Positions 1-8,020 of a DNA stretch of 64,000 nt are shown one piece after another. The stretch comes from Nemertoderma westbladi (taxonomy: Eukaryota; Xenacoelomorpha; Nemertodermatida; Nemertodermatidae): positions 23,094-87,093 of the forward strand of contig JAUCBJ010000121.1 of NCBI GenBank assembly GCA_032718475.1, given 5' to 3'. Both the position numbers and the translations under genes were made by a program. Under the pieces are notes generated by a model. The model worked only from the letters and a program-made list of their open reading frames with translations. It did no database searches and was not told the DNA's origin. Within the stretch, counting starts at the first letter, position 1, and every line of letters begins with the position of its first letter.

Positions 1-46
1 CCGGGGTCCGCGGCGGTGTCGTTCCTTTCTCTCCTATTCGGCTCAT
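1..46 (-). CDS. first codons of the BEL/Pao leader ORF (partial)
   Basis: On the minus strand an ATG at 46-44 opens a frame of 15 codons to the window edge. The peptide begins MSRIGEKGTTPPRTP. The matching ORF of the second copy (minus, from 55195) begins MSREKGTTPPRTP. It lies just inside the 5' LTR, so it is the N-terminus of the first ORF of this element. Nothing more can be said because it leaves the window. Confidence 0.6.
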   Translation of the reverse strand, partial: MSRIGEKGTTPPRTP

Positions 47-106
47 CTTTGTCTTTGGTGTCAGTCTATCACTGTCAGGGCAGCTGGGCGGATCTGATTC
101 TGTCAC

Positions 107-637
107 TGTGACGAGATCTACGGATCCCGGTTTATCCGTTGGGTTTTCTATCCACGCGTCCCCGCCGTATGTGAAAGGTAAAATAGTTCTGGTGTCCGGT
201 TATATGTATAAGGTATAATAGTCTGATATATATGTAATATAGTATGACACAACAGGTAATATAAGTATGATGGCGGTAGCGGACGGTGACAGAAGTCCCC
301 GTTCCACCCTACTGATCTGACTGAGTAAACTGAATGAATGATTACAGGTTACTGGTTATATTGCACGGTGGCCTTATTGCTACTCAATCGATGCCTTTCC
401 CCCCTCTGATTGGTTGATACCCCTGTTGGCACCCTTTGGAGTGTTTCCCTTCACTCCCTGTGTTCTCTCTCGGTTAGGGGTTTGGCCCCTGACCCCTATT
501 GTGTGTGTCTCCTTTGGGGCCTATTGTCCCCGTTTACTGGGCTGACACGAGGTTGATTGGTAATCAACCTCGTGCTCCCAATATTGCTTTATGGCTCACT
601 CTATGGGTTAGTGTTAGCGGAATTGGATAAGCTAACA
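107..637 (-). repeat. LTR, 531 bp (5' LTR of the minus-strand element)
   Basis: On the plus strand it begins TGTGACGAG and ends GCTAACA, so it has TG...CA ends on either strand. It aligns by eye along its length with the LTRs at 48695-49224 and 55285-55814. It contains a 13-bp perfect inverted repeat with a 3-nt loop at 546-574 (arms CACGAGGTTGATT and AATCAACCTCGTG). A 7-bp inverted repeat TGTTAGC/GCTAACA lies at the outer end (612-637). Confidence 0.9.
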
Positions 638-639
638 AG

Positions 640-1284
640 CGGGAATACTCCACTGAAAGGAGAAGAAGAGAAGACAGTAGTAGAAGTATCGCCGCGAACG
701 ATAGAAGAGCGAGGACGGATAGCGAGCCGTCGGTAGTCGAGATGAGAACAGAGAGTCAGTGGGGTCGGACTCCGGGAGATTGCCGTCGCCCCGGAGAGAT
801 GCGACCCGGCGAGGCGCACTACGCGCCGAGAGAGGGGTACGCGATGTACCGGTACGAAGATGAGAACAGTAGAGGGGGGGGTCGAAGAGAAACTTTCCGA
901 CGAAATATACCTACCGATCGAGAATACGGTAGCCGCGGGGAGGACTACTCGAGAAGAATAAACTTCGATCCCGAGCGACACATGCAGACTGTAGGACATA
1001 CTATAGGCCTTACTGCACATACCATAGGCCATACTGAGAGAGGCAATATAGGCAATAGGATAGCGTGGACAACGGGATTAAACCCGGAAGTCGCGGAATA
1101 CATACCGGCGAGTAGCCCAGAAGCTGATAGGCCTATACCGGTACCAGTACAGCAGTGTGACTACAGCATGCAGGGACATAACATATACCCAGGGGAGGGG
1201 GGAATTATTGCGGATAGGTGTATGGGCCCCAATATATTAACATCAACCCCAGTACCAAACATACCGGTGGGGGGGACAGGGTGA
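640..1284 (+). pseudogene. BEL/Pao gag, N-terminal part, truncated by insertion and frameshifted
   Basis: The frame is open from the insertion point at about 640 to a TGA at 1282-1284. It parallels the gag of the minus-strand copy (53003-51489), sharing for example SQWGR, HNIYPGEGG and GPNILTSTPVPNIP. It is Arg/Glu/Gly-rich with no recognisable fold. The frame is lost at a run of seven G after position 1267, where the other copy has eight. The next frame then meets a TAA at 1304-1306 where the other copy has an Arg codon. The piece is therefore a broken N-terminal extension of the polyprotein that continues at 1343. Confidence 0.8.
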
Positions 1285-1342
1285 CATTCCCCCATCACAA
1301 TATTAACAATATACCCCGATAGGAGCAAGAACAACGAGACCC

Positions 1343-4300
1343 TTGGATGAGAATAGGTCGTGTGATACAGACATATGGAGGGGGCCGCTACCCCCGATGA
1401 CATACCCAAGTCAGAGAAAGTCAAGAAATAGGACAGACGGAACGCACCAGACAGGAGAAACTATACAGCATCCATCGAACCCATTGGAAGCACAGGCGAT
1501 GGGGATGGCCACGTTGATCGATGCGTTGAAAACGAGGATCGAGCTACCACCCGTGGAACCATTCAAATTCGATGGGAGCAGGCCGGAAGAATATCTACAG
1601 TTTCGGCGCATGTATAGTAACGAAATACGAACAAAAAACTTGACACAGGCGGAGTGCCTAAAGTATCTGCAAGTGTACACGGCAGGCCCAGCATACGATA
1701 TCGTGAGGCAATATCAAGGAATAGAGGGCGGCTTCACAACAGCATGGCGGGCACTGGATAGGGAATACGGGCACCCGGCCAAGATCATCAGGCAGACGCT
1801 GAGAGGCATAACATCGGGTGGCCTACAGGATAATCCCGTTAGCATTAAGACGTTCGCTAACAAAGTCGAAAAGGCGCTAATCGTGCTGAAGACGCTAGAC
1901 GCGCCGTACGAGCTCAATGCGTCCAACAACATCACCACGATAGCGCAGGCACTACCAAACTGGCTGCGCAACAAGTGGGGGAAAATCGCCTTCTCCACTC
2001 GAGATAAGAAGGGTGCGGAACCGGGTTTAGAAGAAATGTCAAACTTCTTAAACTACGAGGCTGAACTAATAACTGACCCAGTCTATAGCGAAGATAGCCT
2101 GGGAAAGGGACCGAAGACAGACTACCATAGACCGAAACCAGAGCACAACACATCAAACGCATTACCGAGACTCAGGCAATCATTGCCATATGCAGCGACG
2201 CAGGGGACTGCAAGTCCACAGCTAGCCGAGGATAAGACAACACCATGGAACGGACAGGGAAACAATAACAACACAAATAAACATAACCCCAGTACATCCA
2301 GTAGGCTGAATCCAAACAATAAGAATAGTAGGGACTTTGGTACAAACGCAACTGCGATACGCAATGCACTGTATAAAGAGGGCTACGACCCAAAGAGCAA
2401 ATGCCAGCTACACGCAAATGCGCTTCATCAAACCATGAACTGCAGGTACTGGCAGGCGCTACCTAGGCAAGATCAGATAGATTATGCATTCAGCAATAAA
2501 ATATGCTCGCGATGTGTAATGAGTGGACATAGAGCAAGGGAGTGCAAGGAGAAGCCAATAAAATTTGGTCAAAGGAGAGGCCAAATGATGGCGACGAGCA
2601 CAGTAGGGGCGAAGAAGAGGGGAACGGTGTTACTTGGAGTAGTACCAGTGCGAGTGATCGGGGAAGGCAATCGATCAGTAATAACACTAATGCTGGTTGA
2701 TAGTGGAGCTGCCTTCACATTAGTCGAGGAATGGGTGGCCGAGGAGATAGGATTGAGAACGAGGCCAAGCAGGATGGCGGTAACAACCATCTCTAGCAAA
2801 GATGAGATCCTGGAGATGAGAACAGGACGGTGCGCAATTGCAGCAGTGGCACCAGGATGCGACTATGGGGCAACCATCGACCCCATCCAAGTGATAGAGT
2901 CAATTAATATTAATGCCAGGCGACCAACCAAGATCGAGGTCGAGCAGTATAAATTCCTGGACGACATTGACTTCTCAATCCCAGACGTGGACGTTAGGAA
3001 GGTGTCCATCATAGTAGGCATGGACTGCCCAACGGCCCACGAAAGAATACAAACGGTCTTCGGCGAAGACAAGCAGAGTGACCCGGTGGCCATATTAACA
3101 CCATTCGGGTGGACGCTGAGTGGTCCAATCAAGAGTAAGATACCATTTAGGATGTCGGAGACATCAGGATGCATGTTCGCGGGAACAATGCAGGAAATGG
3201 GTGACGAGGGAGCAGAGGAGCAGCTTAAAAGACTGCTCAGACATGATTTCGAGGGACTGAAAGAAACCGGAGTCGGGACCTCAGTAGAAGACAAGCAGGC
3301 TTTACAAAGCGTGGAGGAACCGATGACATGCAATGAGGGGCGGTATACTATAGGAATGGTATGGAAACTACCGAAGATACCGCTGCCCGACAATAGGGGG
3401 ATGGTACTCACGAGACTCCGCAAACTGAAACAAACACTAAAATGGAGCCCCGAGAAGAATGAGTACATCCACATTACAATTAAGAAGTACGTCGAGAAAG
3501 GATGGGCCGTGGAGTTACCGGTCGACGAGCCGAACACGGATAGGACATATTACCTGCCACTACACATGGCTTTAGATCCAAAGAAAGGTAAACTACGGAT
3601 GGTAGTCGACGCATCGGCAAAGACCGACGGAAAGTGCTTAAACGACTACCTGTTAGAAGGCCCAAACATATACAATTCAGGCATAGAGGTGTTACTTAGA
3701 TTTAGAAATGGGAAACACGCCTTCACGTGTGACATAGAAGGCATGTTCAACCAAGTCCGTGTAACGGAGGAAGATAGCGACAGTCAGCGCTTCTTATGGT
3801 ATAACGGCGAGAAAGAACCGTCGATAATACCGGCATATAAGATGGTAGTACAGAACATGGGGGCCAAGTCGTCTTCATTTACGACGACTATGGCAGTGAG
3901 AGACACAGTAAAGGGGAAGGAAGATAGATACAGCAGTAGGGCCGTCGATATGATTCGACGCGGCTTCTACGTAGACGACGGAATGGAGTCTGGAAATACG
4001 GTTAAGGAGATACTGGATACAGGGCGCGAGGTTCGCGACATCCTAAAGGGATCCGGCTTTAACCTGACCAAATTCCAATCCAGTTCGGAAGAATTTATCA
4101 AGGCCATAGAGGACAGGAGACCAGAATCGACCATGGATAATCCCACAACAGCCAAAGGGCAGGACATGGCGATTAAGAGAACAGAATCTCAACAGAAGGC
4201 ATTGGGAATCGTGTGGGATAGAGAGACAGACGAACTGAAGTATCAGCTGAGCCAAGAGGGTGCAGACATCCACACGAAGAGGGGCTATGTATCGTATATA

Positions 4301-5029
4301 GCAAGGATATACGATCCCCTAGGCCTAGCATCCCCATTATTAGTCACAGGGAAACAGATACTCAAGAGAGTATACAAACTGAAGGATGAGTGGGACGTAG
4401 AGGTACCAGAGGAAATCAAGAAACAGTGGAGCAAGTGGACAGGAGACTTGGAGAAGATGGGAACATACAACATGCCACGGGTGTATTTCCCGGATGGGAA
4501 CATGACGAATCTGGACCTACACATGTTCTCCGACGCGTCGTTGGAAGCGTACGGAGCGGCACTCTACTTAGTACAACGAGAGGGGGCTCATAAGCCAAGA
4601 CTAGCCTTTAGCAAAGCAAAGTCAACGCCACCAGATTCAGCATCAGTTCCTAAGTTAGAATTGACAGCCGCGAGACTAGGAGTAAGAGCCACAGCCTACC
4701 TAGTGGATACTATTCCCAACATAGTGGAGACACACTACTGGACGGACTCCATGGTAGTGCTTGGCTGGCTACACAACGAAAGGACGAGATACCCGATATT
4801 CGTCGCGAATAGAGTTGACGAAATAAGGGCGAGTACAGAACTGGAAAGGTGGCACTACTGCCCAACAGACGATAACCCAGCGGACTTGTTGTCGAGGGGC
4901 GTGGTACGCCACACTTTCTTGAAGAAGGAAGTATTGTGGCAACATGGGCCACAATTTCTGAGCGATAAAGAGGCCTGGCCGCCGATGAGAAAGGTGGACC
5001 CGGGCTCAGAAGTAGTATCAGAAGGATAA
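1343..5029 (+). CDS. BEL/Pao Gag-Pol polyprotein: capsid-like domain, zinc knuckle, protease, RT, RNase H
   Basis: About 1228 codons. Residues near 65-260 form the gag core (PFKFDGSRPEEYLQF), typical of the DUF1759-type domain of BEL/Pao polyproteins. One CCHC zinc knuckle follows (CSRCVMSGHRAREC, about 388-401). The aspartic protease has the DSGA motif near residue 453. The RT runs from about 730 and carries YVDDG at about 877-881. RNase H begins at FSDAS (about 1060) and continues through KLELTAA and YWTDS. There is no frameshift between gag and pol, as usual for BEL/Pao. The listed start is only the first open codon after the break at 1304-1306; the ancestral frame came from upstream. A single TAA at 5027-5029 ends it before the integrase. 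Confidence 0.9.
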   Translation: MDENRSCDTDIWRGPLPPMTYPSQRKSRNRTDGTHQTGETIQHPSNPLEAQAMGMATLIDALKTRIELPPVEPFKFDGSRPEEYLQFRRMYSNEIRTKNLTQAECLKYLQVYTAGPAYDIVRQYQGIEGGFTTAWRALDREYGHPAKIIRQTLRGITSGGLQDNPVSIKTFANKVEKALIVLKTLDAPYELNASNNITTIAQALPNWLRNKWGKIAFSTRDKKGAEPGLEEMSNFLNYEAELITDPVYSEDSLGKGPKTDYHRPKPEHNTSNALPRLRQSLPYAATQGTASPQLAEDKTTPWNGQGNNNNTNKHNPSTSSRLNPNNKNSRDFGTNATAIRNALYKEGYDPKSKCQLHANALHQTMNCRYWQALPRQDQIDYAFSNKICSRCVMSGHRARECKEKPIKFGQRRGQMMATSTVGAKKRGTVLLGVVPVRVIGEGNRSVITLMLVDSGAAFTLVEEWVAEEIGLRTRPSRMAVTTISSKDEILEMRTGRCAIAAVAPGCDYGATIDPIQVIESININARRPTKIEVEQYKFLDDIDFSIPDVDVRKVSIIVGMDCPTAHERIQTVFGEDKQSDPVAILTPFGWTLSGPIKSKIPFRMSETSGCMFAGTMQEMGDEGAEEQLKRLLRHDFEGLKETGVGTSVEDKQALQSVEEPMTCNEGRYTIGMVWKLPKIPLPDNRGMVLTRLRKLKQTLKWSPEKNEYIHITIKKYVEKGWAVELPVDEPNTDRTYYLPLHMALDPKKGKLRMVVDASAKTDGKCLNDYLLEGPNIYNSGIEVLLRFRNGKHAFTCDIEGMFNQVRVTEEDSDSQRFLWYNGEKEPSIIPAYKMVVQNMGAKSSSFTTTMAVRDTVKGKEDRYSSRAVDMIRRGFYVDDGMESGNTVKEILDTGREVRDILKGSGFNLTKFQSSSEEFIKAIEDRRPESTMDNPTTAKGQDMAIKRTESQQKALGIVWDRETDELKYQLSQEGADIHTKRGYVSYIARIYDPLGLASPLLVTGKQILKRVYKLKDEWDVEVPEEIKKQWSKWTGDLEKMGTYNMPRVYFPDGNMTNLDLHMFSDASLEAYGAALYLVQREGAHKPRLAFSKAKSTPPDSASVPKLELTAARLGVRATAYLVDTIPNIVETHYWTDSMVVLGWLHNERTRYPIFVANRVDEIRASTELERWHYCPTDDNPADLLSRGVVRHTFLKKEVLWQHGPQFLSDKEAWPPMRKVDPGSEVVSEG

Positions 5030-5065
5030 GAGGGAGATTCAGAGGGAGAAGATATATACTCCCAG

Positions 5066-6607
5066 ATGGTGAGGGAGATTAGGGACGTGCAACCAGGACG
5101 GGAACTGTGCGATAACCCGACGGATAAACTCCTCAGCTACAGTTCTAGTTGGTATAAGACCAAGAAACTAGTGGCGTACTGGAGAGCCTTCGGCAATTTC
5201 CTTGCGGGAGTTGGCAAGGACAAGAAGATCAGGACAACCATAGATCTGGAAGGAGCGGCCAAGGCAGTGATCCGCTATGAACAACGGAAGAACTATGGCA
5301 ACGAGGTGGAACGCATCGGTAACCAACAGCACCTCCGACAGGACAGCGAGCTGATTACGCTGTCGCCACAACTCAATGACGACAGGATTCTAGTAATGCA
5401 TTCTAGGGTGGGATACAACAACAGCATAGTCGTACCACCGAAACCCATCATCATTCCTACAGGATCGCCAATAGTCCACCAGATTATATGGGACTCCCAC
5501 AAATCGATATTGCATGGGGGCACCAACCGAACCCTCACAGAGATAAGGAGGACCTATTGGGTCAAACAACTGAGGAAGAAGGTAAAAGCGGTAGTGGGGC
5601 AGTGCCAGACCTGCCGACGAGCGAAGAAGGAGCGAGCCGTACAGGAGATGGCGCCACTACCGGCGAGTAGGGTAAGACAGCACGACCCGCCATTTACGCA
5701 TTGCGGTGTGGACATGTTCGGGCCGATAAAGATCAAAGTGATGCGACACACGGAGAAACGCTACGGCATTATCTTCATATGCAACAACACGCAGGCGGTA
5801 GGGATAGAACTCGCCCAAGATGCAACCGCATCAGCGTTCATTAACGCCTTAGAAAGGTTTAGGGACCGCAAAGGTGGGACGATCGCAGTGATATACAGCG
5901 ACAACGGCACCAACTTTGTGGGCACAGAGAGTGAGATGGCAGAGGCCTTGGACATCTTGGAGGGAGAAGAAGTCAGGGCAGCCATGAGGCGACGACAAGT
6001 AAAGTGGGAGAGAAGGACACCGTATGCACCACATACACTAGGGTGCGTCGAGAGACTGGTGGGCAGTTCAAAGCGTCTAATGACGAAGCTAATGAACACC
6101 CACATGGTCACTGAGGACGTCTTACGGACAGTACTTGCGAAGTGCGAGGGGATCATTAATAGCAGACCGCTATATCCGGAGAATGATGACCCTGAGTCAT
6201 TAGACGTGCTGACGCCTAGCCATTTCCTGATGGAAAGGCCAGCGACCATCGATATGCGGGGTGTAGACCCAGATGACATACACTCCCGCCAAAGTTGGAA
6301 AGTCGCTAAAGCAATAAGCGCAGAGTATTGGAGGAGGTGGGTCGACGAATACCTACCCACACTCCATAAACGAAGCAAGTGGAGGAAGTCAAACAGGGAG
6401 TTAAGAGAGGGAGATCTCGTAATCGTTACGGATGATACTATCATCAACAACCAATGGCGGTTGGCGAGAGTTGTAGGCACCTACTCCGACGAGGACGGAA
6501 GAGTCCGATCGGTAGAAGTGCGGATAGGTGGAAAGATAGGTGCGAAGGACAGAAAAACCTACAGGAGAGCTGTAGGCAAATGCTGTCTGTTAGAAGGGGC
6601 AACTTAG
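5066..6607 (+). CDS. BEL/Pao integrase (C-terminal part of Pol)
   Basis: 513 codons in the same frame as the upstream Pol ORF and separated by one TAA (5027-5029) plus 12 sense codons. It inserts the element's DNA into the chromosome. An N-terminal zinc-binding region has an HHCC pattern (HKSILHGG ... CQTC). The DDE core shows VDMFGP, then YSDNGTNF, then GCVERLVG. The C-terminal segment (WRRWVDEYLPTL, GDLVIVTDD, WRLARVVG) is the conserved tail of BEL/Pao integrases. All three catalytic acids appear intact. Ancestrally it was one polyprotein with the upstream ORF. The stop could be a nonsense mutation or a readthrough site, and nonsense is simpler. Confidence 0.9.
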   Translation: MVREIRDVQPGRELCDNPTDKLLSYSSSWYKTKKLVAYWRAFGNFLAGVGKDKKIRTTIDLEGAAKAVIRYEQRKNYGNEVERIGNQQHLRQDSELITLSPQLNDDRILVMHSRVGYNNSIVVPPKPIIIPTGSPIVHQIIWDSHKSILHGGTNRTLTEIRRTYWVKQLRKKVKAVVGQCQTCRRAKKERAVQEMAPLPASRVRQHDPPFTHCGVDMFGPIKIKVMRHTEKRYGIIFICNNTQAVGIELAQDATASAFINALERFRDRKGGTIAVIYSDNGTNFVGTESEMAEALDILEGEEVRAAMRRRQVKWERRTPYAPHTLGCVERLVGSSKRLMTKLMNTHMVTEDVLRTVLAKCEGIINSRPLYPENDDPESLDVLTPSHFLMERPATIDMRGVDPDDIHSRQSWKVAKAISAEYWRRWVDEYLPTLHKRSKWRKSNRELREGDLVIVTDDTIINNQWRLARVVGTYSDEDGRVRSVEVRIGGKIGAKDRKTYRRAVGKCCLLEGAT

Positions 6608-6758
6608 TAGAGTTAGAGAAAAGTTTAGTCGTCCAAGTTTTGGACTGAGGGGGGTGGGATTGAGGGCGAGACGCCCTTCCCACAAACAAGCAAATAAAAT
6701 AAAATAAAAATAATAGTACATGGTAGGTACGCAGTTAGTAGGCAGAAGTTAGTTAAGA
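6608..6758 (+). other. spacer after pol
   Basis: It starts with a G-rich conserved block at about 6644-6690 that is also present beside the gag end of the pol-less copy (51515-51570, minus). This shows where that copy's deletion rejoined. The rest is AT-rich and leads into the hairpin array. Confidence 0.6.
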
Positions 6759-7521
6759 GGTACGTAGTACCTAGTTAGTTAGTTAGTTAGTTAGAGGGTA
6801 CGTAGTACCGCCAGTCAGAGAGTTAGTTAGAAGGTACGTAGTACCTAGTTAGTTAGTTAGTTAGAGGGTACGTAGTACCGCCAGTTAGAGAGTTAGTTAG
6901 AAGGTACGTAGTACCTAGTTAGTTAGTTAGTTAGAGGGTACGTAGTACCGCCAGTCAGAGAGTTAGTTAGAAGGTACGTAGTACCTAGTTAGTTAGTTAG
7001 TTAGTTAGTTAGAGGGTACGTAGTACCGCCAGTTAGAGAGTTAGTTAGAAGGTACGTAGTACCTAGTTAGTTAGTTAGTTAGAGGGTACGTAGTACCGCC
7101 AGTTAAAGAGTTAGTTAGAAGGTACGTAGTACCTAGTTAGTTAGAGGGTACGTAGTACCGCTAGTTAGTTAGAGTTAGAGGGTACGTAGTACCGCTAGTT
7201 AGTTAGAGAGTTAGAGGGTACATAAGTACCGTTAGTTAGTTAGAGAGTTAGAGGGTACGTAAGTACCGCTAGTTAGTTAGAGAGTTAGAGGGTACGTAAG
7301 TACCGTTAGTTAGTTAGAGAGTTAGAGGGTACGTAAGTACCGCTAGTTAGTTAGAGTTAGAGGGTACGTAGTACCGTTAGTTAGTTAGAGAGTTAGGGGG
7401 TACGTAGTACCGTTAGTTAGAGAAGAGTTAGAGGGTACGTAGTACCGTTAGTTAGAGAAGAGTTAGAGGGTACGTAGTACTGTTAGTTAGTTAGAATTAG
7501 AGTTAGAGGGTACGTAGTACC
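6759..7521 (+). repeat. array of about 22 short hairpins (GGTACGTAGTACC units)
   Basis: The 13-base inverted repeat GGTACGTAGTACC, or its 14-base form GGTACGTAAGTACC, recurs about 22 times. Spacers are built from TTAG and AGAG. Each unit can form a 5-bp stem with a 3-4 base loop. Early units alternate in pairs; later ones are more evenly spaced. There is no coding frame. An equivalent array lies at the same place in the second BEL/Pao copy (about 49920-51440, minus). Confidence 0.9.
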
Positions 7522-8020
7522 GTTAGTTAGAAGATAGAGAGTAAGAGGTAAAAGGGGGTATATAAGATATAGATATTAGTTAGCAGTTAGTAGAGAGAGG
7601 GGGGCATATGAGTACAGCTGGGTAAATCGTGTGGCCACACGACGCATACTGCTGTACTGCATAGGCCCACAGAGTAGGCCAGAATGTGGATTAGAGAATA
7701 GAATAATCCATAGGCAGTAGTAAGTAGTAGGACAGTAGAATCAAAATTAAATAGGTGAATAAATAGAATAGGGCTGAAAGTTACAAATAATGGCAACACA
7801 AGGAAAGTTATTCTAGAACATAATAAAAGTAACGGACAGAAATTGTAAATTACGCCCATTTACTAGCTTCAAAATTAATTAGTAATAATTTAGGTTAAAA
7901 GGCGCAGTTAAATAGGAAATAGGCCATTATCGAACCGTACAGAACATCCTAGATACATCACTCATCTGTATTGCGCCTTGGTAAGGCACCACCTTGCAGG
8001 TGAGCGAGTGAACGTTCGGA
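7522..8020 (+). other. untranslated spacer upstream of the extra ORF
   Basis: About 500 bases, purine-rich then AT-rich, with no supported ORF on either strand. Just before the ATG at 8021 the sequence contains CACCTTGCAG followed by GTGAGCGAGTG (7990-8010). That resembles a splice acceptor abutting a donor-like GTGAG, so the ORF could be reached by a spliced subgenomic RNA. This is inference only. Confidence 0.4.

Larger units (their letters stand above)
1..637 (-). mobile_element. BEL/Pao-type LTR element, 5' end only (runs off the left edge)
   Basis: Read on the minus strand this is a 5' LTR (637 down to 107) followed by the start of an internal region. It matches the 5' end of the complete minus-strand copy at 48695-55814. 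It sits inside the gag reading frame of the plus-strand BEL/Pao element that resumes at 638, so it is a nested insertion of the same family in opposite orientation. The 5 bases after the LTR are AGCGG. The matching target duplication would lie left of the window. Confidence 0.85.

Noticed and set aside
601-1032. 143-codon minus-strand ORF
   Set aside because: Antisense shadow of the BEL/Pao gag frame; low-complexity Ser-rich product.
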